Assembly (NCBI GenBank): GCA_021824175.1
Contig: JAKALP010000014.1
Span: 1 to 64,000, forward strand
Direction: 5' to 3'
Length of the DNA stretch: 64,000 bases
From: Deltaproteobacteria bacterium
Lineage (GTDB): Bacteria; Desulfobacterota; Desulfobacteria; Desulfobacterales; Desulfosarcinaceae
Part shown: in pieces, positions 20,101 through 28,460 of the stretch
Layout of the letters: every line of letters starts with the position of its first letter
How positions within the stretch are numbered: the stretch's first letter is position 1
The notes under the pieces: model-generated
Databases searched by the model: none
Told to the model about the DNA's origin: nothing
The model's input: the letters and a program-made list of their open reading frames with translations, nothing else
Program-made: the position numbers and the translations under genes

Positions 20101-20205
20101 AGCGGCATCGCCATCGGCACCCTGTTCACCCTGTTCGTGGTGCCGGCCATGTATATGCTGCTGGCCCAGGAGCATGGCAGCGGAAGCACGAGCAACGTGA
20201 CATGA
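17128..20205 (+). CDS. RND family efflux pump, HAE1 (AcrB/MexF-like)
   Basis: 1025 residues, normal for the family. TM1 is at about 14-31, a large periplasmic loop follows, then TM2-6 with the proton-relay aspartates in LVVDDAIIVVENVHR (about 408-422). A second loop and TM8-12 (SLAALFESFVDPLIIL, GLISKHGILIVRFAND) complete the fold; the last block carries the conserved Lys/His region. It exports hydrophobic or amphiphilic compounds using the proton gradient. Third gene of the efflux operon; the stop overlaps the ATG of a cheR remnant by ATGA. Confidence 0.93.
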   Translation: MPNERNRFTDIFIQRPVLATVVSLLILVLGLRALGLLRVRQFPETQNAVVTVSTVYTGADPDLVSGFITTPLENSIAQADGIDYLNSSSTQGLSTIQANLRLNYDINAALTEINTKVNAVLNQLPRESQQPVITLSIGETIDAMYIGFYSTDLPANKITDYLIRVVQPKLQAVPGVQTAEILGGRQFALRAWLDPRKMAAYGVTGSDVSNVLAANDFISALGRTKGQMVTLNLTADTGLHTADEFRNLVIKSQNGAIIRLGDVAHVSLGSENYDTSVAFDGRRAVYIGIQVTPSANLLNVVSGVHQAFPAIAAQLPAGLNGRIVYDSTKYVDSSIHEVIMTLVEALLIVTFVIFLFLASVRTVIIPVIAMPLSLIGTFFIMLILGYTINLLTLLALVLAIGLVVDDAIIVVENVHRHMEEGTPPLRAAILGARELAGPIVAMTVVLVAVYVPIGFMGGLTGALFTEFAFSLVGAVTVSAIVALTLSPMMCSRFLKPDDKEHRHRFMDFVDRQFDRLRKRYERLLHGSLDYRPVVVVFSLIILGSIYFLYTSSKRELAPQEDQGVVIALVTAAPDATLEQTQLSTHQVHKILADYSQTDHIFQLDGVSGLNTGIAGMVLKPWDERDRTAMQLQPEVQQKLNGIAGVKAVAFQRPPLPGGGRGLPVQFVIGTTDSFDQLNQVTQALMDKARASGLFAFLDSDLKIDKPQMAVQIDRSKAAQLGLTMADVGSALGSMLGGGYVNYFSLAGRSYKVIPQVMQRYRLNPDQLRNYYIRTSSGATVPVSTIVHLKSSVVPESLNHFQQLNAATISGVPQPGVSLGQALDKMKELAAQSLPQGYSIDYSGQSRQYENESSQLVVTFVFALIIIYLSLAALFESFVDPLIILISVPMSICGALIFISLGVGGASLNIYTEVGLVTLIGLISKHGILIVRFANDLQLAGRPKREALESAAAIRLRPILMTTAAMVLGVLPLVIATGAGAVGRFNMGLVIMSGIAIGTLFTLFVVPAMYMLLAQEHGSGSTSNVT

Positions 20206-20779
20206 TTGTACCAGCTCTGAATTTCTCCCAATATAAAGTCAATACCCTGCTGCGGCGCATCAGCCGCCGCATGGGCCTGAACCAGATCGCGGACCAGGGG
20301 CAATACCTGCGCCACCTGCGCGAGAGCCCCGCCGAAGTGGAGGCGCTCTTCCGGGAGCTGCTCATCGGTGTCACCGGCTTTTTCCGCGACGCCGAATCCT
20401 TCGAAGCGCTGAAGACCGATATGCTGCCGAGCCTTTTGGCGCGGCAGTCCGACGATGGCACGCTGCTCGACAGGCGAAGAAGTCTTTTCTCTGGCCATGG
20501 TGCTGCGCGAAGTGATCGATGGGGAACCCAAGCGGATTCAATTGCAGCTCTTCGGCACTGATATCGACAACCGCGCCATTGACCGCGCGCGAGGCGGTTT
20601 ACCCGGCCAGCATCGCGGCGGATGTAAACGCCGAGCGCCTGAAACCCTTCTTTACCAAGGAAGACGATTTCTTCCGAGTGCGCAAGGAGATCCGGGACAG
20701 CGTGGTCTTTTCGGTCCAGGACCTGATCCGGGACCCGCCCTTTAGGCGGGGGTTGTCGGCCGCCGGGCCTTATGAATAA
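20202..20779 (+). pseudogene. CheR methyltransferase remnant (two frameshifts, truncated)
   Basis: Three frames together read as a CheR domain of the CheB-CheR type. FSQYKVNTLLRRISRRMGL to SLLARQ is in frame with 20202. CSTGEEVFSLAMVL (the SAM-binding region) to DIDNRAIDRAR lies in a second frame from about 20464. REAVYPASIAADV to VFSVQDLIRDPPF lies in a third frame from about 20590. The segment between the first two blocks is also shortened. The downstream part of CheR (after DPPF) is absent. The overlap of its first ATG with the pump stop is probably an accident of the rearrangement that brought it here. Confidence 0.75.
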
Positions 20780-21143
20780 GTAAGCCGTCTCAAGATAAGG
20801 TCGGGGTGAGGGGGCTAAGATATGCCATCGCCCTGCCCCGAGGCCTGATTTAGCTCGAATGCCAGGAAACTGCCCGTAGTGCCCCCATGGTTGTCCCCCA
20901 TTGCCTCCTGCCCAAGTACAAACTAATCTCTAAGCGTAGGCCAAACGCGTACACTGGGTAGGCCCCTGCGCTGGTGGCATTATTCGGACAATTTCAATCT
21001 TACTCGACGCATACACTGCTCCGCGGACATTGCCTGCGATGGGCATCTCAAACATCAAACGGATTCGAAGTGAAGTCCGTCCCCCGCTCTTTTGATTTTG
21101 CCGCCCCGACTCCTGCCCGGCTCAAATATCTGGAGGTAGTATT
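20780..21143. other. non-coding gap
   Basis: Holds a REP-like tail near 20800 and the GGAGGTAG ribosome site of the next gene. Otherwise nothing recognised on either strand. Confidence 0.4.
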
Positions 21144-21587
21144 ATGATCCATGTGCTGCAGTCTCAAGTAACCGCGATGATGGACGCGCCGCATAAAATT
21201 ACTACTGACCGCGTGCCATTAGGCCGCGCGCTGGTGGTGGACGATCAAGCCGTGGCCTTGAAATTGGTGCAGCGGATGCTGGAGATATTAGGCTTTTCGA
21301 CCGTGGCGGTTTCCGGCGGACGAGATGCCATGGTGTGTTTGAATCAATACCGCTACGATCTGCTGCTGACCGACCTTCAGATGCCGGATATGGACGGCTA
21401 TTCCCTGGCCGGCTGGCTCAAACACCAATGGCAGGATACCCCGGTGATTATCATGACAGGTACCTGCCCGGCCGAAGTGGCTGGCTTCATGCGCGGCAAC
21501 CTGGTGGACCACTGGCTTTTCAAACCGTTCACTTTGAATGAATTGGCCGCGGCCGTGAAAAAGTTCGTGCGCGTGAAGGACTCATAG
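21144..21587 (+). CDS. single-domain response regulator (receiver only)
   Basis: 147 residues: a 25-residue leader, then one receiver domain with acidic pair DD at 33-34, phospho-acceptor Asp77 (LLLTDLQMPDMDG), Thr in IIMTG near 103 and Lys in LFKPF near 125. All catalytic residues are present, so it should be phosphorylatable. There is no output domain, suggesting a CheY/Spo0F-like relay or protein-interaction role. It is followed by a related degenerate receiver and lies next to a cheR remnant, so the locus may have been part of a chemotaxis-like system. SD GGAGGTAG. Confidence 0.88.
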   Translation: MIHVLQSQVTAMMDAPHKITTDRVPLGRALVVDDQAVALKLVQRMLEILGFSTVAVSGGRDAMVCLNQYRYDLLLTDLQMPDMDGYSLAGWLKHQWQDTPVIIMTGTCPAEVAGFMRGNLVDHWLFKPFTLNELAAAVKKFVRVKDS

Positions 21588-21863
21588 ACAAGTGAAGTGA
21601 ATTGGCAAAGGCTTCAAGAACACCCCTTTTTCAAAAGCGCGGTATTTAAACAACAGGCGTTCTACTTCCAACATATGGTGTCGCCAATGGAGAAGTATTT
21701 TCTCTCCCCCGACATTACAACGGGAGGTCTTCTCTAAGAGCACCGGCACGCCGACACTGTTTTCATCAAGCGCCGCTCGGCCAATGAAGCCCATGAAACG
21801 CCGAACCCTGTTTCCGGATAGAGACCGCAAGCAAGATAGCTTGCGCAGAAAGGGGATGAAATC

Positions 21864-22400
21864 ATGTCTTCGATACTGAAAGATAGACAATGCCCTGGGG
21901 AGGGGGAGGCTTCGGCTTCCGCTTGTCGATCCATAGGTCCAAAGGCGTTGGTGGTGAACGATCGGATGGCCATGATCCATACAGTAGGCCGTATGCTCGC
22001 CGCTTTAGGTTATCGTGTGGAACCGGCCTGTGGTGCGCTGGCGGCGTTGCACCTTCTTCGCAAATCCATTTATGATTTGGTGGTCACTGACTTGAAAATC
22101 GCCCATATGGACGGATTTTCGCTCTCCGCCTGGGTCAAAAGCAGGTTTGAAGATACACGGGTGATCGTCATGATCGATCTGGTTTCCGCTGAGGTAGATT
22201 TGTATATGCGCGCGGGGGTGGTGGACCGATGGCTGTTCAAGCCTTTCCGCACTGAAGATCTGGTGGCTCTGCTTCGCGAAATGATACTGGTGCCGCCATG
22301 CATGAGCGGCACGTCGATTCCGTCAACCACGCCCCGCAGTACTGATGCTCCTCACCTGAGGGATGGGCACGGATTGCTCACAAATGGGCCTATTCGATAA
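21864..22400 (+). CDS. degenerate receiver-domain protein
   Basis: 178 residues with a receiver fold clearly related to its upstream neighbour (DLVVTDLKIAHMDGFSL versus DLLLTDLQMPDMDGYSL). The first acidic residue is Asn32 (VVNDR), the MP after Asp76 is IA, and the switch Thr is replaced (VIVMIDLV). Asp76 and the Lys in LFKPF remain. Phosphorylation is therefore doubtful and it may act as a constitutive or decoy receiver. A Ser/Thr/Pro-rich tail of about 40 residues follows the domain. The gene end overlaps the convergent REC-KH gene by 11 bases. Confidence 0.8.
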   Translation: MSSILKDRQCPGEGEASASACRSIGPKALVVNDRMAMIHTVGRMLAALGYRVEPACGALAALHLLRKSIYDLVVTDLKIAHMDGFSLSAWVKSRFEDTRVIVMIDLVSAEVDLYMRAGVVDRWLFKPFRTEDLVALLREMILVPPCMSGTSIPSTTPRSTDAPHLRDGHGLLTNGPIR

Positions 22401-22842
22401 TTTCAAGGACGGCCCGGGTGTGAGTCTTGGCTGCGACCGCGCCGATGAGGGTCCGCATGGCCTGGGCCGTACGCCCCTGGCGGCCGATAATTTTAACGAT
22501 ATCGTCTTTAGCAACCCGCAGCTCCAATACCATAGTGCCGCCGCCTTGAATCATCGAAACCTCCACTTCCTGAGGACGATCCACGAGAGCTTGCACGATT
22601 CGGGTTACCAAGTCGGTTACCAGCAGGTGATAAACCGCGCCGTTCTCGGAGTCGGACAGGGCTTGAGGATTTTGGGCGGCATCCACTTCGAAGCCGAGCT
22701 TGACGAGCAGATTGACCACGTAGCGCAATACCTGCGGTTCATCATCGACCACCAGGCAACGCAGGCCATTGCCGTCATTGCCCGCCTTGATCGTCAACAA
22801 TCCCCGGCTGGATGTTTTTTGCGGTAGCAATCTGTCTGGCAT
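22390..22842 (-). CDS. half-receiver fused to KhpA-like KH RNA-binding domain
   Basis: 150 residues. Residues 27-77 are the first half of a receiver: RCLVVDDEPQVLRYVVNLL, with the acidic pair in DDE 33-35, running to the phospho-acceptor-like Asp77 in HLLVTDL. The text then passes without a linker into a complete KhpA-type KH domain (78-150): [30 protein letters not shown] with GxxG loop GRQG at 120-123, and VLEIIE at the end. Stand-alone KhpA is about 75-80 residues and binds RNA, usually with KhpB. The receiver lacks its alpha3-beta5 half, so normal phosphotransfer is unlikely. SD GAGGAG precedes the ATG. No stop or frameshift is seen. A second KhpA-like gene lies at 33.3 kb. Confidence 0.8.
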   Translation of the reverse strand: MPDRLLPQKTSSRGLLTIKAGNDGNGLRCLVVDDEPQVLRYVVNLLVKLGFEVDAAQNPQALSDSENGAVYHLLVTDLVTRIVQALVDRPQEVEVSMIQGGGTMVLELRVAKDDIVKIIGRQGRTAQAMRTLIGAVAAKTHTRAVLEIIE

Positions 22843-23061
22843 TCACAAACTCCTCAGCCTTTGATATTCGAGCACCCTATTCAATATTCATTAAACAAAA
22901 TTGAACTGGAAGCAACAATGGGAAACACCGGTCAAAGTGCGGGAGAAAAGCCTCCGTCGCAAAGTGGCGAGAATCGACCCCATGGAAGAATTTATGGGTT
23001 ACAGAGTTCCGGGCATATAACCAAAATCCTTAGGCCATGTCGAAGTAATCAATTATCTTAG

Positions 23062-23221
23062 CCCCTCACCCCTCGGGGAGAGGGAGCACTTGCCCGTGAG
23101 ACCAATAGTATAAAGGTTTACTGGCACATTCCGTTTCTCTTAGGTAAGCAGAATATTTAAATATGCCGCAAAACATCAAGGTAGTGACTCCCTCTCCCCT
23201 CGGGAGAGGTTCGGGGTGAGG
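23062..23221. repeat. pair of REP-like palindromes in inverted orientation
   Basis: 23062-23086 reads CCCCTCACCCCTCGGGG and onward; 23190-23221 reads CCCTCTCCCCTCGGGAGAGG followed by TTCGGGGTGAGG. They are opposite orientations of the unit seen at 15955-15989. The second has an eight-base stem (23191-23198 with 23202-23209). The arrangement resembles a BIME. Confidence 0.65.
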
Positions 23222-23260
23222 ATCCCAAAAGCGATGCCCCTGGCATCATGCACCGGTTCG

Positions 23261-23288
23261 TTGACAAGCCCCCACGGGCTGCTATATT
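23261..23288 (+). promoter_or_regulatory. sigma-70-like promoter upstream of cyoA
   Basis: TTGACA at 23261-23266 and TATATT at 23283-23288 with a 16-base spacer. The spacer contains AGCCC-CCAC-GGGCT, a short inverted repeat that could be an operator. The cyoA start is about 150 bases downstream, leaving a long leader. Confidence 0.5.
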
Positions 23289-23441
23289 GCTTTAATTCAA
23301 TAAACGGCCATATCAGCGCTGCTGAGAAGAAAAACGGCGCACCGCTGGGCGGCTTGGCAAACGGTTTGGATGGGATATCGGCCAGAATTGCCATCCCTAT
23401 GTTGTGGCAACCACCTACTTTAAACATATTGGCGTGAATCA

Positions 23442-24380
23442 ATGAGAAGACTCATGCGGTTTCTGGGCAGCGGCATCGCAGCCCTGGGCGTCACGGCCCT
23501 GCTCAGCGGTTGTGATCATCTGCTGCTGCTCAACCCAAAGGGGCCCATCGGCGCGGAAGAGCGCTTTGTGCTCATTGCAGCCGTGGTGCTCATGTTGATC
23601 GTGGTCATTCCCGTGGCCATCATGAACATCTGGTTTCCCTGGCGCTACCGGGCTTCGCGCAGCGGAGCGGCGTACTCCCCCAAATGGGCCACCTCGCTTA
23701 AGTTAGAGGTGGTGGTGTGGCTGGTGCCGGCCCTCATCGTCACGGCGCTCAGTATTTTAGTGTGGGACACCACCCACCGGCTGGACCCCTACAAGCCCAT
23801 CGACACCGGTGTTAAGCCCGTGCGCATCGAAGCGGTCTCCCTGGACTGGAAATGGCTTTTCATCTACCCGGATTTCAACATCGCCGCGGTCAACAAGCTT
23901 GTCTTTCCCGCCAAGGTTCCCCTGAGCTTCCGGCTGACATCGGCCTCGGTGATGACCTCCTTTTTCATTCCACAGCTGGGCAGCCAGATTTACGCCATGG
24001 GTGGCATGCAGACGCAGCTAAATTTGCTGGCCGACGAGCCCGGCACCTATGCCGGCCAGAACCAGCAGTACAGCGGCGAGGGCTACGCCGGCATGAATTT
24101 CAAGGCCATCGCCACCTCGCGGGAAGCCTTCGAGGACTGGATAGCGCAAGCCCGCCAATCCCCTGAAACCCTTGACCTGGCACGCTACGAACAGCTTGAG
24201 GCGCCCAGCGAAAATGCACCGGTGATGCTCTTTTCGGGGGTCCAGCCCGGACTGTTCGACACCGTCTTGGTCAAATACGGCATGTCCATGCAGACCCAAC
24301 CAGCCGTTATGAATTCGCGGTCTCATGATATGGAATCCCATGGAATGCAGATGAAACCTAATACTTCGGAGAAAAATTGA
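23442..24380 (+). CDS. cyoA: cytochrome bo3-type quinol oxidase subunit II
   Basis: 312 residues, lipoprotein signal with lipobox LSGC (Cys24), two transmembrane helices (about 43-64 and 88-108), then a periplasmic cupredoxin-like domain. The CuA ligands of cytochrome c oxidases are absent (the region reads MNFKAIA), which marks a quinol-oxidising subunit. [18 protein letters not shown] is the family's typical block. First gene of cyoABCDE with one base before cyoB. The SD is weak. Confidence 0.94.
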   Translation: MRRLMRFLGSGIAALGVTALLSGCDHLLLLNPKGPIGAEERFVLIAAVVLMLIVVIPVAIMNIWFPWRYRASRSGAAYSPKWATSLKLEVVVWLVPALIVTALSILVWDTTHRLDPYKPIDTGVKPVRIEAVSLDWKWLFIYPDFNIAAVNKLVFPAKVPLSFRLTSASVMTSFFIPQLGSQIYAMGGMQTQLNLLADEPGTYAGQNQQYSGEGYAGMNFKAIATSREAFEDWIAQARQSPETLDLARYEQLEAPSENAPVMLFSGVQPGLFDTVLVKYGMSMQTQPAVMNSRSHDMESHGMQMKPNTSEKN

Positions 24381-24381
24381 T

Positions 24382-26367
24382 ATGCTTGGGAAGTTGAGCC
24401 TTTCCGCAATCCCCCTTCATGACCCAATCGTCATGGGCGCCGTGTCCGGGTCGATCCTGCTGGGTCTCGTGATTCTTGTTCTGATCACCTATTTCCGCCT
24501 GTGGAAACCGCTGTGGACCGATTGGCTCACCAGCGTGGACCACAAGAAGATCGGCATCATGTATATCGTACTGGCCCTGGTGATGTTGCTGCGGGGCATC
24601 TCCGACGCCATCATGATGCGGGCCCAACAGGCCATGGCCGCCGGCGCGTCCCAGGGCTATCTGCCGGCCGATCACTTCAACCAGATCTTCAGCGCCCACG
24701 GCACAATCATGATCATTTTCGTGGCCATGCCCTTTATCGTGGGTCTGATGAACATCGTCATCCCGCTGCAGATCGGTTCCCGGGACGTGGCTTATCCCTA
24801 TTTGAACGCGGTGAGCTTCTGGCTGACGGCCGCAGGCGCCGTGCTGGTCATGGTCTCGCTGGGCCTTGGAGAGTTCTCCAAGGCGGGCTGGTCCGGGTAT
24901 GCCCCTTTGACCGAACAGCAGTATAGTCCCGGCACGGGGGTTGATTACTGGTTGTGGGCGTTTCAGATCGCCGGCGTAGGTTCGCTGCTGACCAGCATCA
25001 ACTTTCTGGTCACGATCATCAAGATGCGCGCCCCCGGCATGACCCTCATGCGCATGCCGATCTTCGTCTGGACCTCGCTTTGCACCGCCGTGCTGATGGT
25101 GCTGTCGTTTCCCGTGCTGACCGCCGCCCTGGGCCTGCTGACCATGGACCGCTACCTGGGCATGCATTTTTTCACCAACACGCTGGGCGGCAACATGATG
25201 CTCTACGCCAATCTCTTCTGGATCTGGGGCCACCCCGAAGTCTACATCGTGATCCTGCCGGCCTTCGGTATCTACTCGGAGGTCGTGGCCACCTTTTCCG
25301 GCAAGCCCCTGTTCGGCTACACCTCCATGGTCTGGGCCACCGCGGCCATCATGGTGCTCTCTTTTTCCGTCTGGGTGCACCATTTCTTCACCATGGGCGC
25401 AAGCCCGGCAGTAAATATCTTCTTCGGCATCACCACCATGATCATCGCGGTGCCTACGGGCGTCAAGATCTTCAACTGGCTTTTTACCATGTACCGCGGC
25501 CGTATCCGCTTCGCCACGCCCATGTACTGGACCGCGGCATTTATCGCCACCTTTGCAGTGGGCGGCATGGCCGGTATCCTGCTGGCCTCGCCGGCTTCGG
25601 ACTATGTGCTGCACAACAGCCTGTTTCTCATCGCCCACTTCCACAACATGCTGATTCCGGGCGCGCTGTTCAGCTACCTGGCGGGTTTCACCTACTGGTT
25701 TCCCAAGGCCATGGGATTCCGGCTGAACGAAAAATGGGGCCGCCGGGCCTTTTTCGGCTGGCTCATCGGTTTCTACCTCTCCTTCGTTCCCCTGTATATT
25801 CTGGGGATCATGGGCATGCCGCGGCGCATGGTCCACTATGACAACCTGGCCTGGCATCCCTACCTCATTGTGGCGGCTGTGGGCGCTGCCGTGATCACCT
25901 TCGGAGTGGCCTGCCAGCTGATCCAGCTGGCCGTCAGCATCAAGGAGCGTCACGCCGCCCGCGACCTGACCGGCGATCCCTGGGGCGGCCGCACCCTGGA
26001 GTGGGCTATCGCTTCACCGCCGCCGATCTACAACTTTGCGCATATTCCCGAGATCCGGGATATCGATGCCTTCATGGAGATGAAGGAGAACGGCGCGGCT
26101 TACCGCCGGCCCGAGGGCTACACCGATATCCACATGCCCAAGAACACAGGCGCGGGTTTTATCAATGGGGCACTGGCCTTCGTGTTTGGCTTCGCCATGA
26201 TCTGGTACATCTGGTGGCTGGCGATTCTTTGCGCGCTGGGCATACTTGTAATCATGATCGTGCGCGCCGCCGACGACGACACACATTATACGGTGCCGGC
26301 CGCGGAAGTGGCGCGCATTGAAAATCAACGATATCAACAACTGGCTTCCGCTGCCGCATCGGCCTGA
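24382..26367 (+). CDS. cyoB: cytochrome bo3-type quinol oxidase subunit I
   Basis: 661 residues, the catalytic haem-copper subunit that reduces O2 to water and pumps protons. About 14-15 helices. Cu-B ligands and the cross-linked Tyr lie in [14 protein letters not shown], further Cu-B His pair in [10 protein letters not shown], and haem ligands in LIAHFHNML; the low-spin haem His is in FSAHGTIMI. The [11 protein letters not shown] opening is characteristic. Length matches E. coli CyoB (663). Second gene of the operon. Confidence 0.95.
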   Translation: MLGKLSLSAIPLHDPIVMGAVSGSILLGLVILVLITYFRLWKPLWTDWLTSVDHKKIGIMYIVLALVMLLRGISDAIMMRAQQAMAAGASQGYLPADHFNQIFSAHGTIMIIFVAMPFIVGLMNIVIPLQIGSRDVAYPYLNAVSFWLTAAGAVLVMVSLGLGEFSKAGWSGYAPLTEQQYSPGTGVDYWLWAFQIAGVGSLLTSINFLVTIIKMRAPGMTLMRMPIFVWTSLCTAVLMVLSFPVLTAALGLLTMDRYLGMHFFTNTLGGNMMLYANLFWIWGHPEVYIVILPAFGIYSEVVATFSGKPLFGYTSMVWATAAIMVLSFSVWVHHFFTMGASPAVNIFFGITTMIIAVPTGVKIFNWLFTMYRGRIRFATPMYWTAAFIATFAVGGMAGILLASPASDYVLHNSLFLIAHFHNMLIPGALFSYLAGFTYWFPKAMGFRLNEKWGRRAFFGWLIGFYLSFVPLYILGIMGMPRRMVHYDNLAWHPYLIVAAVGAAVITFGVACQLIQLAVSIKERHAARDLTGDPWGGRTLEWAIASPPPIYNFAHIPEIRDIDAFMEMKENGAAYRRPEGYTDIHMPKNTGAGFINGALAFVFGFAMIWYIWWLAILCALGILVIMIVRAADDDTHYTVPAAEVARIENQRYQQLASAAASA

Positions 26368-26408
26368 TGCCGGGCGGCCGCGAGCAAACGTTTCCACAGG
26401 TGTAGATA

Positions 26409-27020
26409 ATGACGACCGAGACTTTGACCATTGAAACCTCCGCCGCCCATGACGGCCATGCGGATCCCACCGAACTGCAGATCTTCGGCTTCTGGCTGTA
26501 TGTGCTCAGCGACCTGGTTCTGTTCGCGACCCTGTTCGCCACCTATGCGGTCTTGGGCCGCAACTATGCCGGCGGCCCCACCCCCAAAGAGATGTTCGAC
26601 TTACCCTATGTCTTCGGCGAAACCGTGCTCCTGCTGTTCAGCAGCGCCACCTGCGGCCTGGCCATACTGGCCGTGCAGGCCCACCGCAAGGATCGGGTAT
26701 GGATCTGGCTGGCCATCACCTTCGTGCTGGGACTGGCATTTGTCGGCATGGAGTTGCGGGAATTCTCCCAACTGATCCTCGAAGGCCACAGACCCGAGCG
26801 CAGTGCTTTTCTTTCCTCTTTCTTCACGCTCGTGGGCACCCATGGCGCCCATGTAACCGCGGGGCTGATCTGGATCATGGCCATGATCATGCAGGTATTC
26901 ACCAAGGGGCTGACTCCGGCAGTGCAATCCAGGCTGCTGCGTTTTAGTCTCTTCTGGCATTTCCTGGATATCGTCTGGGTCGGAGTATTTACCGTGGTTT
27001 ACTTAATGGGGGTGATGTAG
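26409..27020 (+). CDS. cyoC: cytochrome bo3-type quinol oxidase subunit III
   Basis: 203 residues with five membrane helices; motif blocks LQIFGFWLYVLSDLVLFATL, FVGMELREFSQLI and LVGTHGAHVTAGLIW contain the conserved Glu and His residues of subunit III. It stabilises the catalytic subunit. It sits 41 bases after cyoB and its stop adjoins the cyoD start. Length agrees with the family (204 in E. coli). Confidence 0.94.
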   Translation: MTTETLTIETSAAHDGHADPTELQIFGFWLYVLSDLVLFATLFATYAVLGRNYAGGPTPKEMFDLPYVFGETVLLLFSSATCGLAILAVQAHRKDRVWIWLAITFVLGLAFVGMELREFSQLILEGHRPERSAFLSSFFTLVGTHGAHVTAGLIWIMAMIMQVFTKGLTPAVQSRLLRFSLFWHFLDIVWVGVFTVVYLMGVM

Positions 27021-27350
27021 ATGAATCCTACACCAATGCAGCGCGCCGGCGCAGCCAGCGGCAGTTTTAAAAGCTACCTCACCGGTTTTATTTTGGCCAT
27101 GGTGCTGACGGCAGTTTCCTTCGCCCTGGTGGCAAAGGGGCAGGAATTGAGCCGCGCAACGATCTTGTGCGGTATCTTCGGCGCGGCCATTTTGCAAATC
27201 CTGGTGCACCTGCATTACTTCCTGCATCTGGATAGAGCTTCGACCACCACCTGGAATGGACTGGCTCTGATACTGACGCTATTGATCATGATCCTTTTTG
27301 TGGGCGGCACCCTCTGGATCATGTTTGACCTTAATGTCCGTATGATGTGA
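27021..27350 (+). CDS. cyoD: cytochrome bo3-type quinol oxidase subunit IV
   Basis: 109 residues, three membrane helices (about 17-37, 48-68, 79-101), with the family block QILVHLHYFLHLD. Small assembly/stability subunit. Start directly follows the cyoC stop codon; its end overlaps or abuts cyoE. Confidence 0.93.
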   Translation: MNPTPMQRAGAASGSFKSYLTGFILAMVLTAVSFALVAKGQELSRATILCGIFGAAILQILVHLHYFLHLDRASTTTWNGLALILTLLIMILFVGGTLWIMFDLNVRMM

Positions 27351-27352
27351 CG

Positions 27353-28252
27353 ATGACGCAAACCCTCAGAAAGTATTTACTGGTCATCAAACCAGGCATA
27401 GTGGCCGGTAATCTGGTCTCCGTAGCCGGCGGATTTCTTCTGGCGGCGGGCGGACGAATCGATGGCGCCCTTCTGGCGGCCACCATTTTCGGGACTTCGC
27501 TGGTGGTGGCCTCCGGGTGCATCTTCAATAACTGCATCGATCGGCATTTGGACCGCAAAATGGTTCGCACTCAAAACCGTGTCATGGCCAGGGGTCTCAT
27601 TGCTCTGTGGGTCGCCTGCTGCTATGCGACGCTGCTTGGTTTGGGCGGTGTCGGGCTGCTATTAGCCACGACCAACAAGCTCACCACAGCCATAGCAATT
27701 GTTGGTTTTGCCGATTATGTCGTCATATACAGCTTGTGGCTTAAACAGGCATCGGTCTACAGCATCCTCGTCGGCAGTCTGTCCGGCGCGACGCCGCCGC
27801 TGGTCGGTTACTGTGCGGTGCGCGGACGCCTTGACATGGGTGCGATCATTTTGCTGGCTATCTTTGCGCTGTGGCAGATACCTCACGCCTATGCCATCGC
27901 TCTGTACCGGCGCCAGGACTACACGGCCGCGGCCATTCCAATGCTGCCTCTTCGCGGAGAGATCGGGGCCGCGCGCAGGCAAATCATCTCCTACATTCTG
28001 GCTTATACTGCGGCGGCATCGATGCTGACCTTCGGAGGATATGCCGGCTATGGCTACCTGACGGCCGTCATGGTGGCGGGTCTGGGCTGGCTGGGTTTGG
28101 CCTGGGCGGGATATACTACTGGCCAAGAGCGTCTTTGGGCCAGAAGAATTTTTATCTTCTCCGTCGCGAGCATCACGCTGCTCAGCCTCATGATGGCCAT
28201 TGATGGGACATCGCCTTTCGCGGCACACTTGCTCGCAACCACCCTGCCTTAA
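27353..28252 (+). CDS. cyoE: protohaem IX farnesyltransferase (haem O synthase)
   Basis: 299 residues from ATG 27353 (an in-frame GTG at 27347 is also possible). UbiA-type membrane prenyltransferase with eight or so helices and the aspartate-rich motif NNCIDRHLDRKMVRTQNR; a second conserved block is YRRQDYTAAAIPMLP. It makes the haem O needed by CyoB, so the operon is self-sufficient. A perfect hairpin follows three bases after the stop. Confidence 0.93.
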   Translation: MTQTLRKYLLVIKPGIVAGNLVSVAGGFLLAAGGRIDGALLAATIFGTSLVVASGCIFNNCIDRHLDRKMVRTQNRVMARGLIALWVACCYATLLGLGGVGLLLATTNKLTTAIAIVGFADYVVIYSLWLKQASVYSILVGSLSGATPPLVGYCAVRGRLDMGAIILLAIFALWQIPHAYAIALYRRQDYTAAAIPMLPLRGEIGAARRQIISYILAYTAAASMLTFGGYAGYGYLTAVMVAGLGWLGLAWAGYTTGQERLWARRIFIFSVASITLLSLMMAIDGTSPFAAHLLATTLP

Positions 28253-28254
28253 TT

Positions 28255-28283
28255 GCACAGCCGAGCACTTGACTCGGCTGTGC
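28255..28283. terminator. bidirectional hairpin between cyoE and small Cys-rich gene
   Basis: Perfect 11-base stem GCACAGCCGAG (28255-28265) with CTCGGCTGTGC (28273-28283), seven-base loop. It lies between two convergent genes, ending cyoABCDE on one side and the 28293-28460 gene on the other. Confidence 0.75.
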
Positions 28284-28292
28284 CACGGGAGA

Positions 28293-28460
28293 TTAGGAGG
28301 CCTTCCGCCAATCCAGCGATGATTCGTTGCACTCGGATTTACAGGGTTCAGTGTGAATCCGGCAATAAATCAATTCGTCGCCATTGAACAGGCAGTCTCG
28401 CATTTGCTGTTCACAATTCCGTATACACGCTTGTTGATCAAGATCTTTGTAGGTATCCAT
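28293..28460 (-). CDS. small cysteine-rich protein, 55 residues
   Basis: A short frame with an SD-like GAGAGGTG six bases before the ATG at 28460. The product MDTYKDLDQQACIRNCEQQM and onward has six cysteines at about 12, 16, 23, 32, 38 and 42, including two CxxxC pairs (CIRNC and CKSEC), no signal peptide and many charged residues. I do not recognise the family. The Cys pattern suggests metal binding or disulfides. It shares the hairpin terminator with cyoE and is a real-looking gene on codon use and ribosome site, but no homologue can be shown here. Confidence 0.6.
   Translation of the reverse strand: MDTYKDLDQQACIRNCEQQMRDCLFNGDELIYCRIHTEPCKSECNESSLDWRKAS

Larger units (their letters stand above)
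22843..23441. other. intergenic region with REP-like pair and cyo promoter
   Basis: About 600 bases without a credible gene. It holds two REP-like elements in opposite orientation and a sigma-70-like promoter for cyoA, annotated separately. Small open frames here have no ribosome site or family resemblance. Confidence 0.6.

Noticed and set aside
24358-25953. Long open frame opposite cyoB
   Set aside because: Antisense shadow of a membrane protein gene; the His/Gly/Asp-rich translation is a by-product of hydrophobic codons.
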